Shown piece by piece: positions 1 through 7,768 of a stretch of DNA of 64,000 nt (position 1 is the stretch's first letter; the number at the start of each line of letters is the position of its first letter). Under the pieces are notes generated by a model. The model was not told the DNA's origin. It saw only the letters and a list, made by a program, of their open reading frames with translations, and did no database searches. The position numbers were made by a program, and so were the translations under genes. This DNA comes from Pararhizobium qamdonense (lineage in GTDB: Bacteria > Pseudomonadota > Alphaproteobacteria > Rhizobiales > Rhizobiaceae), in NCBI RefSeq assembly GCF_029277445.1, contig NZ_CP119566.1, positions 4,218,001-4,282,000 on the forward strand, in the 5' to 3' direction.

Positions 1-1092
1 GGCATTCCGGCGGTTCTTCGCAGGCGGCGGGACCGGCAATCGGCAGATGATGCCGAGCAGCGGATGACGGCGCTGCTTGCTGCGCAGACCGAGATGCAGG
101 GCCGCATCGCTGCGATGGCCGATGTGTTTGGCGCGCGCCAGTCCGAACTCAACCAGTCGATCAGCCAGCGGATCGACGGCATGACGCACCGGCTGGGCAC
201 CTCGATTACCGAGCAGACGAAGGCGACGCATGAAAACCTGCGGCGGCTGCAGGAGCGGCTGGCGGTGATCGATACCGCGCAGACCAATATCCAGTCTTTG
301 GCCAAGGACATGGCCGGGCTGCAGAGCATTCTGTCCAACAAGCAGACGCGCGGCGCCTTTGGCCAGTCGCGCATGGAAACGATCATTGCCGATGGCCTGC
401 CGATGGGCGCCTATGCCTTTCAGGCGACGCTTTCCAACGGATCGCGGCCGGATTGCACCATCCGCATGCCGAACGGCCAGCCGGCCCTGGTGATCGACGC
501 CAAATTTCCGCTGGAGGGCTGGAATGCCATTCGCAGCGCCGAAAATCCTGACATGGTCCGGCAGGCGCAGCAACAGTTTCGCCGCGACATGGAGGTGCAT
601 ATCCGGGATATCTCTGGAAAATACCTGATCGCCGGGGAAACCCAGGAGACCGCCTTTCTCTTCGTTCCCTCCGAATCGATCTTTGCTGAAATCCACGAGC
701 ATTTCGAGGGCATCGTCCAGAAAGCGCACCGGTCGCGCATCGTCATCGTTTCGCCGTCGCTTTTGATGCTGTCCATCCAGGTTATCCAGGCGATCCTGAG
801 GGACGCCCGGATGCGCGAGCAGGCGCATCTGATCCAGGGCGAAGTGATCCGGCTGATGGAGGACCTGACCCGGCTCGACGACCGGGTGCGCAAGCTGCAC
901 GGCCATTTCCTCACCACCCAGAAGGACGTCGATGATATTCTGATCTCCTCGGACAAGCTGAAGAAGCGCGGCACGCGCATCGAGGCACTGGACCTCGAGA
1001 CGGCGGGCGCTGCTCAAGACGGAAAGACCGATCAGAAATCCTTCGATACGCGTATCGGGCAATTGAAGCTGCGGGTGGTTGACGAGGACTAA
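1..1092 (+). CDS. rmuC: DNA recombination protein RmuC, 5'-truncated by window edge
   Basis: The reading frame is open from the first base of the window, so the true start lies upstream; 363 residues are visible. The visible N-terminal part is a long Gln/Glu/Arg-rich helical region, expected to be coiled coil. It is followed by the RmuC nuclease-like core (VIDAKFPLEGW, then FLFVPSESIFAEI), which is the family signature. RmuC proteins are thought to limit DNA inversions at short inverted repeats, perhaps as a nuclease; the biochemical activity is not settled. An internal ATG at 64 exists, but the homologous helical region continues upstream of it. Ribokinase follows 51 bases downstream on the same strand. 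Confidence 0.93.
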   Translation, partial: GIPAVLRRRRDRQSADDAEQRMTALLAAQTEMQGRIAAMADVFGARQSELNQSISQRIDGMTHRLGTSITEQTKATHENLRRLQERLAVIDTAQTNIQSLAKDMAGLQSILSNKQTRGAFGQSRMETIIADGLPMGAYAFQATLSNGSRPDCTIRMPNGQPALVIDAKFPLEGWNAIRSAENPDMVRQAQQQFRRDMEVHIRDISGKYLIAGETQETAFLFVPSESIFAEIHEHFEGIVQKAHRSRIVIVSPSLLMLSIQVIQAILRDARMREQAHLIQGEVIRLMEDLTRLDDRVRKLHGHFLTTQKDVDDILISSDKLKKRGTRIEALDLETAGAAQDGKTDQKSFDTRIGQLKLRVVDED

Positions 1093-1143
1093 CCCGGTCG
1101 GGCACTGTCCCGGAAAAATCGGCTGCCCCGGGAGACACCTTAC

Positions 1144-2043
1144 ATGATCACAGTTTTCGGCTCCATCAACATGGACCTGATCGCCACCACCGCACGCCTG
1201 CCCAAGCCCGGCGAAACCGTGACCGGCACCGGGTTTTCCACCGCTGCCGGCGGCAAGGGCGCCAATCAGGCACTGGCGGCGCGCCGCGCCGGAGCGGCCG
1301 TGCGCATGGCTGGAGCCGTCGGCTCCGACAGCTTTGCCGATGGAGCGCTTGCGCTGCTGAAGCAGGCGGGCACCGACCTGTCGCTGACGAAAACAGTGAG
1401 CGAACCGACCGGCACCGCGCATATCCTCGTCGGTGGCGATGGTGAAAACGTCATCGTCGTGGTGGCGAGCGCCAACGGCACGGTCGGCGCAGGCGATGCG
1501 CAATCCGCCGTCGAGACGATGGATGCTGGCGATACGCTGATGCTGCAGCTCGAAATTCCGGCCGCTTCGGTCGAAAAAGCGCTCGTTGCGGCCAAGAGCA
1601 AGGGCATTACCTCGATCATCAACATTGCGCCGTTGACAGCGGATGCCGCACGGCTTGGCCGGATGGCGGATATTGTCGTCGCCAATGAAACGGAATTCGA
1701 GCTTCTGGCCGGGCGCGAAGGGCTGTCGGCTGCCGAGCGTGAGGAGGCCATGCAGGCGCTGTCGCGGGAAACAGGCCAGACTGTCATCGTCACGTTGGGC
1801 GCCGAGGGCGTTGTAGCCGTGCGCAACGGCGCGATCCATCGCGCCAAGGGTTTGAAGATCGAGCCGGTCGATACGGTTGGCGCCGGCGATACCTTCTGCG
1901 GTTATCTTGCCGCAAGCCTCGATGCCGGGCTCGATTTCGACGCGGCGCTGCGCCGTGCGGCGGTTGCAGGCTCTCTTGCCTGCCTCAATCCGGGCGCCCA
2001 GCCGGCCATTCCGCTGGCCGCCGAGGTGGATGCAAAAATCTGA
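1144..2043 (+). CDS. rbsK: Ribokinase (PfkB family sugar kinase)
   Basis: The protein of 299 residues phosphorylates ribose to ribose-5-phosphate with ATP in the cytoplasm. It shows both PfkB signatures: the N-terminal glycine-rich GGKGANQA around residues 37-44 and the C-terminal DTVGAGDTF around residue 245, whose aspartate is the catalytic base and whose GAGD forms the anion hole. N-terminal GSINMDL is typical of ribokinases rather than of fructokinases or adenosine kinases. Start is ATG preceded by GGGAGACACCTTAC. No ribose ABC transporter lies next to it. A nucleoside hydrolase 3 kb downstream would release ribose, a plausible substrate source. Confidence 0.9.
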   Translation: MITVFGSINMDLIATTARLPKPGETVTGTGFSTAAGGKGANQALAARRAGAAVRMAGAVGSDSFADGALALLKQAGTDLSLTKTVSEPTGTAHILVGGDGENVIVVVASANGTVGAGDAQSAVETMDAGDTLMLQLEIPAASVEKALVAAKSKGITSIINIAPLTADAARLGRMADIVVANETEFELLAGREGLSAAEREEAMQALSRETGQTVIVTLGAEGVVAVRNGAIHRAKGLKIEPVDTVGAGDTFCGYLAASLDAGLDFDAALRRAAVAGSLACLNPGAQPAIPLAAEVDAKI

Positions 2044-2046
2044 CCG

Positions 2047-2082
2047 GTTCTGAGCGCAACTGCGCCTCAGCGCAATCAGAAC
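2047..2082. other. Nested inverted repeat after ribokinase
   Basis: GTTCTGA at 2047-2053 pairs with TCAGAAC at 2076-2082, and the loop itself contains GCGC-AACT-GCGC. No T-run follows, so this is not a standard intrinsic terminator, but it could end or stabilise the rbsK transcript. The rest of the 288-base gap to the chemoreceptor holds another GC hairpin (GGCCGCC / GGGCGGCC around 2194-2222) and an AT-rich stretch near 2150-2175, with no gene. Confidence 0.4.
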
Positions 2083-2331
2083 AGCGAACGTCGCCCGCAC
2101 GCCACGCAGTAGAAAATCCCCTATAAACTATGGGATTTCAGTCTCTGACGTTGTTCTAATTTTAATAAATTCCGCGCTATCAAAAAGCTGCAAAGGCCGC
2201 CTTCCAAGGATCAAGGGCGGCCTCACGATGCCGGTCGGCATCTGGCGCCCTATGAGGGGGCATCTCCCATCCAAAGATCGCGTCATTCTGCGGCTTGAAA
2301 TCCGCGGACCTCTCACAATGCGGGGACATTC

Positions 2332-4701
2332 ATGTTCAAGTTCCAGGCCAAATCGCTGGCCACAAAGCTTATCGCGGTCACGGGCGGCACTATCGCGCTC
2401 GTCCTTCTCGCCTCCAACTACGTGCTCATTTCCCAGACGCAGGATCGTGTCGAGACGCTGGTCATCGACCAGGCGCGGACCGAAGCGAAATCCATTGCAT
2501 CCGACATTGCCAGCAACATTGCCGAGCTGGCGGGCGCTGCCCGCTCTACAGCCGGGATCATCGGACGCGGCCAGGAAGGCGGCTATCTCGACCGCAAGGC
2601 CGTCGTCGATCTGCTCAAAGCCAATGTCGAAAAGAATACATTCGCGTTTGGCAGCTGGTTTGCCGAAGAGCCCAATGCTTTCGATGGCAAGTCCAAGGAT
2701 TATGCCGGCCAGAAGGATTTCGGCGCCAGCAAGGACGGAACGCTGAACCCCTACTGGACAAAGAGCAAGACCGGCATCGCGTTTTCGACCTTCGATTCCG
2801 ACTATGCGGCCGACTGGTATGGGCTGGCTGCCAAGAGCCAGAAGGGCGCGATGTCCCCGCCCTACACCGAGACCACGACGGGCGACAGCAACTCGATGTC
2901 CTCGATCGCCTATCCCGTTATCTCCAACGGCAAGCTGATCGGCGTCAGCGGCGTCGATGTTTCGCTGTCCTCGCTTGCCAACAAGATGAAGGATGTCCGC
3001 CCCTTCGGCACCGGCCGCGTGACCCTTCTCTCGCAGAGCGGCAAATGGCTGGTCGCACCGATCCCGGACCTCTTGATGAAGGATTATGACGGTATCGGCG
3101 CCGATATCGTCAAGACTGCGCTGTCGACTGCAAAGCCGGGCATGATCCATGACCTGACATACGATGGCAACGAAACCTTCGAGCGTGTCGTCTACCCCTT
3201 CAGCCTGCCTGACGTGAACACGACCTGGGTCGTGCTCGTCGATGTGCCGCAGAGCGCCATCAACGCCCCCATCATCGATCAGACCTATATGATGATCATC
3301 GGTGGCCTGATCGTGCTGGGCGCCGTGCTTCTCGGCCTCTACCTTGCGGTCCGCAGCTTCGTTCAGAAGCCGCTTGCAGGTCTGGTCAGCGATGTGGAAA
3401 ACCTCAGCAAAGGTGTTTATACCAATGCCGTATCCGGCCAGGACCGCACCGATGAGACCGGTTCCGTCGCCAAGGCGCTTGAAGGCTTCCGCCATAGGCT
3501 CGCCGATACCAAGCGTCTGGAAGCCGAGGCGCAGCAGGAGCGCCGGTCGTCCGAACAGCAGCGCAGCCAGTCCGAAGCCGAACGCGCCCAGTCTAGCGCC
3601 ACCCAGCGCGAGATTGTTGCCAAGCTTGCCAAGGGCCTGTCGCAGCTTTCCTCGGGTGATCTTGCCTATCGCATCACTGACGACTTCCCCGGTGAATATG
3701 CCCAGCTGAAGACCGACTTCAACTCCGCCATGGATAGCCTCGAAGAGACGATCCAGACGGTCAACAGCTCGGTCGTCAACATCGGCACCGGCACCAGCGA
3801 AATCAGCAACGCTGCCAACGATCTTTCGCACCGCACCGAGCAGCAGGCCGCAAGCCTGGAAGAAACGGCAGCGGCGCTCGATCAGCTGACCTCGCAGGTC
3901 AATGCCAGCGCCGACAATGCCAAGGTGGCGGCAAAATCCGTCGAGACCGCCAGCAGCGACGCCGAACAGTCCGGCGAAGTGGTGCAGAAGGCGATCGCCG
4001 CGATGAAGGGCATCGAGCAGTCCTCCGGCGAAGTCAGCCGCATCATCGGCGTTATCGACGAGATCGCGTTCCAGACCAACCTCCTGGCGCTCAATGCCGG
4101 TGTTGAAGCGGCCCGCGCCGGGGATGCCGGCAAGGGATTTGCCGTGGTTGCCCAGGAAGTGCGCGAGCTTGCCCAGCGCTCGGCCAATGCCGCCAAGGAG
4201 ATCAAGCAATTGATCAACACCTCGGCCGGCCAGGTTCGCGATGGTGTCGATCTCGTCGGCCGTGCCGGTGGCGCGCTGCAGAAGATCGCCGACCAGGTGG
4301 TGCAGATCAACGGGCTCATTCGCCAGATTTCCGGCTCGGCCTCGGAACAGGCTGTCGGCCTGAAAGAGATCAACACGGCGGTCAACCAGATGGACCAGGT
4401 GACCCAGCAAAATGCTGCGATGGTGGAAGAGACAACCGCCGCCAGCATGGCGTTGAACGAGGAAGCCCGCGCGCTGAGCACGCTCGTCTCCCGCTTCCAT
4501 GTCGCCCGTCACGGCCAGCCGTCCACCGAGATGCTGCGCAACACGGCCGACCGGATGCGGGCACCAGTCCGGTCATCCGCGCCTGCCTACAGTGCGCCTG
4601 CGAAATCCGCTCCGGCCCGCTACAGTGCGCCGGCGCCAAGGGCGGTGCCGCAGGTCTCCGGCAACACTGCGCTTTCCCAGGATAATTGGGAAGAGTTCTG
4701 A
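2332..4701 (+). CDS. Methyl-accepting chemotaxis protein with Cache sensor and CheR-binding tail
   Basis: This 789-residue transmembrane chemoreceptor signals through CheW/CheA to the flagellar motor. In order it has: a transmembrane helix near residues 9-29; a periplasmic Cache-type ligand domain to about residue 315; a second helix ([17 protein letters not shown]) near 325-343; HAMP; an Ala/Glu/Gln-rich linker; and the methylation helices around the conserved hairpin tip near residues 580-610 ([16 protein letters not shown]). The C-terminus is a Pro/Ala/Ser-rich tether ending in NWEEF, close to the NWETF pentapeptide that docks CheR in some receptors. GGGGA stands before the ATG. No other che or fla gene is nearby, so this is an orphan receptor. 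The ligand is unknown. Confidence 0.95.
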   Translation: MFKFQAKSLATKLIAVTGGTIALVLLASNYVLISQTQDRVETLVIDQARTEAKSIASDIASNIAELAGAARSTAGIIGRGQEGGYLDRKAVVDLLKANVEKNTFAFGSWFAEEPNAFDGKSKDYAGQKDFGASKDGTLNPYWTKSKTGIAFSTFDSDYAADWYGLAAKSQKGAMSPPYTETTTGDSNSMSSIAYPVISNGKLIGVSGVDVSLSSLANKMKDVRPFGTGRVTLLSQSGKWLVAPIPDLLMKDYDGIGADIVKTALSTAKPGMIHDLTYDGNETFERVVYPFSLPDVNTTWVVLVDVPQSAINAPIIDQTYMMIIGGLIVLGAVLLGLYLAVRSFVQKPLAGLVSDVENLSKGVYTNAVSGQDRTDETGSVAKALEGFRHRLADTKRLEAEAQQERRSSEQQRSQSEAERAQSSATQREIVAKLAKGLSQLSSGDLAYRITDDFPGEYAQLKTDFNSAMDSLEETIQTVNSSVVNIGTGTSEISNAANDLSHRTEQQAASLEETAAALDQLTSQVNASADNAKVAAKSVETASSDAEQSGEVVQKAIAAMKGIEQSSGEVSRIIGVIDEIAFQTNLLALNAGVEAARAGDAGKGFAVVAQEVRELAQRSANAAKEIKQLINTSAGQVRDGVDLVGRAGGALQKIADQVVQINGLIRQISGSASEQAVGLKEINTAVNQMDQVTQQNAAMVEETTAASMALNEEARALSTLVSRFHVARHGQPSTEMLRNTADRMRAPVRSSAPAYSAPAKSAPARYSAPAPRAVPQVSGNTALSQDNWEEF

Positions 4702-4722
4702 ACTGATAACACAACCTACGGG

Positions 4723-4748
4723 AACGGCGCCCTTGCGGCGCCGTTTTT
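4723..4748 (+). terminator. Rho-independent terminator of the chemoreceptor gene
   Basis: A perfect 9-bp stem, AACGGCGCC (4723-4731) with GGCGCCGTT (4737-4745), has a CTTGC loop and runs directly into a T-run. It lies 21 bases after the mcp stop codon. Confidence 0.9.
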
Positions 4749-4865
4749 CGTTCAGGCATTCTGCGGCTTTTTTTAGTATTTCCAATATTTTAGATGAACG
4801 ACCGGTTCACATTGCGTTCATAGCGATAAGCGCAAGGTCCGGCATCACATCGAAAGGATGGAACT

Positions 4866-5195
4866 ATGAACACGACAATCAAGACACTGGGCGCCGCTGC
4901 CATCGCCGTCATGGTCGGCCTGACATCGTTCATGCCGGCATCTGCAGCACCGGTCCGGGCAAACGACGTTCAGCTGTCGTCCAGCGTCGAACTGGCGCAG
5001 TACCGCCAGCGCGATTCGGATGCGCCGCGCTGGAAGAAGCGTCACCAGAACAGGCATGATCGCGCCGAGCGCCGCCAGGAACGCCGGGGCTATTGGAACG
5101 GGCACCGTGGTTACCGCGAACATCGCCGCGGCTACCGCCGCCATAGCGACGGCTACTACTATTCTCCGGAAGTTTTCCGTCTTTACATTCGCTAA
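4866..5195 (+). CDS. Small secreted Arg/His/Tyr-rich basic protein
   Basis: The protein has 109 residues and no family I can name. It begins with a clear Sec signal peptide (MNTTIKTLGAAAIAVMVGL, then a likely cut after PASAA). The mature part is extremely basic: about 19 of roughly 80 residues are Arg and five are His. Its C-terminal half has irregular RRGY/HRGY repeats ending in GYYY. It is therefore probably periplasmic or outer-surface and might bind nucleic acid, polyanionic polysaccharide or metal, but nothing here proves any of these. The start is supported by AAGGATGGAACT before the ATG. It sits alone between two terminators. Confidence 0.75.
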   Translation: MNTTIKTLGAAAIAVMVGLTSFMPASAAPVRANDVQLSSSVELAQYRQRDSDAPRWKKRHQNRHDRAERRQERRGYWNGHRGYREHRRGYRRHSDGYYYSPEVFRLYIR

Positions 5196-5203
5196 CTGAG
5201 AAA

Positions 5204-5240
5204 CGGCCGCCACTTTGAAACGTGGCGGCCGGTTCGTTTG
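5204..5240. terminator. Hairpin between convergent genes, likely terminator
   Basis: CGGCCGCCAC (5204-5213) pairs perfectly with GTGGCGGCCG (5222-5231) around an 8-base loop. GTTCGTTTG follows as a weak T-rich tail. It lies between the small secreted protein gene (+) and the nucleoside hydrolase gene (-). Confidence 0.6.
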
Positions 5241-5246
5241 AAGAGG

Positions 5247-6191
5247 TTACAGCCGGGCGATGCGCTCGGTCAGAAGGTCGAAGAAACCCTGGTCATCGAC
5301 CTCGCGCATGACCTTGGCATTGTGCTTGCGGCCAGTCACCTGCCACCAATCGACGACGGTCATGCCCACGGTGAGTTCGGACCTGGTCTCGATCTCAACG
5401 TTGCAATCGCGGCCCTTGAACAGGTCGGGACGCAGGACATAGGCGATCACGGTCGGATCATGCAGCGGGCCGCCATCGGAACCGTATTTCTCGATATCGA
5501 AGCGCTCGAAGAATTCCAGCATCTCGGCCATCGCAACCGCTGCCGGCGAGCCGATCGCCTTGATCTTTTCGACGCGGGCCTTGTGGGTTAAAACCCGGTG
5601 CGTGACATCCAGCGGCATCATCACGATCGGAATGCCCGACTTGAAAACGATGTCGGCGGCGTCCGGATCGACGTAGATATTGAATTCGGCTGCCGGCGTA
5701 ATGTTGCCGCCCTCGAAGAAGCCGCCCCCCATCATGACGATTTCGCGCACGCGCGGTGCAATCTGCGGCGCCTTGTTGAGCGCCAGCGCGATATTGGTGA
5801 GCGCACCTAAGGTACAGAGCGTGACGGTGCCAACCTCTTCCGAAAGCAGGGTCTCGATGATGAAATCGACCGCGTGCTGTGTTTGCATCGGCATGGTCGG
5901 CTCCTCGACCACCGGGCCGTCCAAGCCGGTCTTGCCATGCACATGTTCGGCTGTCACCAACTGGCGTACCAGCGGCCTGTCGGCTCCGGCATAGACCTTA
6001 ACGTCGCGGCGGTTGCACAATTCGCAGATCACCCGGATATTGCGGGAGGTCAACGCCACCGGCACATTGCCGGCAACTGCGGTGATCCCGAGCACGTCCA
6101 GTTCGCCAGGGCTGCCGAGCGCCAGCATGATGGCGGCGGCATCGTCCTGCCCCGGATCGGTATCGATGATAATCTTTCTCGGCGCGGGCAT
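5247..6191 (-). CDS. Inosine-uridine preferring nucleoside hydrolase family protein
   Basis: The protein hydrolyses the N-glycosidic bond of ribonucleosides to base plus ribose. From the chosen start it has 314 residues. The N-terminal Ca2+-binding aspartate cluster DTDPGQDDAAAI (near residues 9-20) is diagnostic of the family. NIYVDPDAADIVF and HDPTVIAYVL are the later conserved blocks, the last carrying the active-site His-Asp. The start at 6191 is chosen because GGAGGAGACCCGC sits just before this ATG and MPAPRKIIIDTDPG matches the usual N-terminus; an upstream in-frame ATG would add 19 unrelated residues. Exact base specificity cannot be read from sequence. It is divergent from hsp20. Confidence 0.92.
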   Translation of the reverse strand: MPAPRKIIIDTDPGQDDAAAIMLALGSPGELDVLGITAVAGNVPVALTSRNIRVICELCNRRDVKVYAGADRPLVRQLVTAEHVHGKTGLDGPVVEEPTMPMQTQHAVDFIIETLLSEEVGTVTLCTLGALTNIALALNKAPQIAPRVREIVMMGGGFFEGGNITPAAEFNIYVDPDAADIVFKSGIPIVMMPLDVTHRVLTHKARVEKIKAIGSPAAVAMAEMLEFFERFDIEKYGSDGGPLHDPTVIAYVLRPDLFKGRDCNVEIETRSELTVGMTVVDWWQVTGRKHNAKVMREVDDQGFFDLLTERIARL

Positions 6192-6242
6192 GCGGGTCTC
6201 CTCCAAATCAGCGAGCGGGACTATGATTTGCCTCTTGGTCCA

Positions 6243-6346
6243 GTGCAAGCGCCTTGCACTCGCTACGCACAGCTACCATATTGAAGCCTCTCGGATGCTG
6301 CCTCGCAGGTCCGTCAAAACAGTCGCTTGAGCTGCAAGGACTAGAT
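6243..6346 (+). promoter_or_regulatory. ROSE-type RNA thermometer in the hsp20 leader
   Basis: Three hairpins precede the start codon. The first is GTGCAAG-CGC-CTTGCAC (6243-6259). The second is GGA..CTGC-CTC-GCAG..TCC (6293-6312). The last is TCGCTTG (6323-6329) pairing with CAAGGA (6335-6340), where one G (6325) bulges out. This final hairpin sequesters the Shine-Dalgarno AAGGA and contains UCGCU, fitting the U-Y-G-C-U signature of ROSE elements that control small heat-shock genes in rhizobia. Melting at high temperature would free the ribosome binding site. The 5' limit is inferred. Confidence 0.72.
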
Positions 6347-6778
6347 ATGACCCGGATCACGCCCTTTACGAGCCCGCTGCTGCTCGGTTTCGACGCGATG
6401 GAAAAGACCCTTGAGCGCATTGCCAAGGGCAATGACGGCTACCCTCCCTATAATATCGAGCGCGTGCGCCGGGACGACACATCCGGCGAGCCGGACAGCC
6501 TGCGAATCACGCTGGCCGTTGCCGGTTTTTCAGAAGACGATCTCGACGTCACGACCGAGGAAAACCAGCTGATCATTCGCGGGCGCCAGACTGAAACGGG
6601 GGAACGCGACTATCTGCACAGGGGCATTGCGGCGCGCCAGTTCCAGCGGATGTTCGTACTTGCCGAGGGAATGCAGGTTTCCAAGGCGCAGTTGAAGAAC
6701 GGCCTGCTCTCTGTCGATCTCATTCGTCCAGAACCTGTCCGTATGGTAAAGAAAATTAATATTTTGGTCGCAGAGTAG
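6347..6778 (+). CDS. ibpA: Small heat-shock protein, Hsp20/IbpA family
   Basis: The 143-residue alpha-crystallin-domain chaperone binds unfolding proteins and holds them for refolding. The domain spans about residues 30-130, with the typical GLLSVDLIRPEP near the end, and the C-terminal I-x-I motif is present as INI. The start at 6347 (MTRITPFTSPLLLGFDAME) is chosen over an upstream in-frame ATG at 6254 because AAGGA lies six bases before it, the N-terminus is the class A rhizobial one, and the upstream stretch is the leader hairpin region. A DUF1150 gene follows. Regulation by a ROSE thermometer is indicated. Confidence 0.93.
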   Translation: MTRITPFTSPLLLGFDAMEKTLERIAKGNDGYPPYNIERVRRDDTSGEPDSLRITLAVAGFSEDDLDVTTEENQLIIRGRQTETGERDYLHRGIAARQFQRMFVLAEGMQVSKAQLKNGLLSVDLIRPEPVRMVKKINILVAE

Positions 6779-6918
6779 GATAACCGGCAGCCTCTGCCGG
6801 CTGCACCAAGGACCCGGCCGCTCCCAATGGCCCCGAACTTCGTACAGTAAAATCAATGTGTTGCGGGTTTCAATTGTCTTATCGGCGATGGAATCGGCAA
6901 AGCCACGGAGTACGACTC

Positions 6919-7176
6919 ATGGGATTGAAACACGTCAGCTCGCATCTGTCGAAAAATGACCTGGCGCATCTGGGCGCCGGCGAAGTTGGCTATATTCGCA
7001 AGATGCGCTCGGACGAAGTGTCCCGCGTCTTTCCGGAAGCGCCCAATATGGATCCCGACCTCGACCTATGGGCACTGTTCGGTGCCGACGGCACGCCGAT
7101 CCTTCTGACCGACAACCGTTCCAGCACCTTCTTCAAGGCCGCAGAAGACGACCTGCGCACCGTGAGCCTGCATTAA
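6919..7176 (+). CDS. DUF1150 family protein
   Basis: This 85-residue protein of unknown function has the compact DUF1150 layout: an N-terminal LGAGEVGYIRKM block, an acidic middle, and a C-terminal LWALFGADGTPILLTDNR block. The start at 6919 (MGLKHVSSH) is preferred over an ATG 63 bases upstream because GGAG precedes it. Genes of this family are often found directly downstream of ibpA-like genes in Rhizobiales, as here with a 140-base gap. That suggests, but does not show, a link to the heat-shock response or to Hsp20. Confidence 0.82.
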   Translation: MGLKHVSSHLSKNDLAHLGAGEVGYIRKMRSDEVSRVFPEAPNMDPDLDLWALFGADGTPILLTDNRSSTFFKAAEDDLRTVSLH

Positions 7177-7371
7177 ATCACAGGCAAGTGACATTGCGGC
7201 TTAGTTTTGATCGACGTTCAGGATTGAACTGAGCCGCTGTCTCCTCATCGCGGCGCTTCGACGATTTCGCCTTAGACGTCATAGACGCCGCCTCTCCTGC
7301 GGATTGATGGGCCCTTCGTCGCCTTCCGGCGTCCCATTCCCGAAGCCGAAACATGACCGCCCCTGACCGTA

Positions 7372-7399
7372 TTGACATATCGGTAAATCTCGATATTAT
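7372..7399 (+). promoter_or_regulatory. Promoter of the arsR-like gene, probably leaderless
   Basis: TTGACA (7372-7377), a 16-base spacer and TATTAT (7394-7399) form a near-consensus sigma-70-type promoter. The ATG is at 7406, only six bases after the -10 box, so the expected transcription start coincides with the start codon and the mRNA would be leaderless. Confidence 0.7.
7377..7396. promoter_or_regulatory. Operator copy 1: ATATCG-N8-CGATAT
   Basis: This perfect 6-bp inverted repeat with an 8-base centre overlaps the promoter spacer and the -10 box of the arsR-like gene. It matches a second copy at 7722-7741 at 18 of 20 positions. The obvious candidate binder is the ArsR-family protein encoded between the two sites, which would make the gene autorepressed. 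Confidence 0.75.
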
Positions 7400-7405
7400 C
7401 AGCGC

Positions 7406-7708
7406 ATGGATTTGCTCGAAATATTCAAAGCCCTGTCAAACCGCACACGACTTGAAATCGTGCAGGGTTTGAAGGATCCCGTGAAGAACTTCCCTCCACA
7501 GGATGAAGGTGACGTTCTGACGGTCGGGGTCTGCGTCAGCAGCATTCAAGAGGGCGTCGGACTGTCGCAATCGACGGTGTCCGATTATCTTGCGACGCTG
7601 CAACGAGCAGGCCTGGTGGAAGCCAGGCGCATCGGCCAGTGGACCTACTATAAACGCAACGAAACAACCATCAGCGCTTTGGCCGGGATCATCGGCAAAG
7701 ACCTGTAA
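7406..7708 (+). CDS. ArsR-family winged-helix transcriptional regulator
   Basis: The regulator has 100 residues. Its N-terminus (LLEIFKALSNRTRLEIVQGL) is the classic ArsR opening, followed by a recognition helix around GLSQSTVSDYLATLQRAGLV and a wing (RRIGQWTYYKRN). It carries only one cysteine (in VGVCVSS) and lacks the CVC metal motif, so a redox or organic ligand is more likely than arsenic; that is inference. Operators on both sides and the quinone oxidoreductase gene 60 bases downstream point to local control of that enzyme. The start follows the -10 box without a leader. Confidence 0.9.
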   Translation: MDLLEIFKALSNRTRLEIVQGLKDPVKNFPPQDEGDVLTVGVCVSSIQEGVGLSQSTVSDYLATLQRAGLVEARRIGQWTYYKRNETTISALAGIIGKDL

Positions 7709-7721
7709 TTTTTACCATAGA

Positions 7722-7741
7722 ATATCGGTAATTCGCGATAT
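7722..7741. promoter_or_regulatory. Operator copy 2: ATATCG-N8-CGATAT
   Basis: It has the same inverted repeat and 8-base spacing as 7377-7396, located 14 bases after the arsR stop and 27 bases before the oxidoreductase start. No good -35 box precedes it, so it may be an auxiliary operator (loop or roadblock) or may overlap a weak promoter. Confidence 0.7.
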
Positions 7742-7768
7742 TTCTTTTTAACGAAACGAGGATTTGCA

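Noticed and set aside
2128..4512. 794-residue open frame on the minus strand
   Set aside because: It is antisense to the chemoreceptor, with Gly/Leu/His/Asp-rich composition typical of a shadow frame.
4785..4830. Possible EcfG (GGAAC-N16-CGTT) promoter before the small secreted protein gene
   Set aside because: The -35 lacks the first G and the spacer is a base too short.
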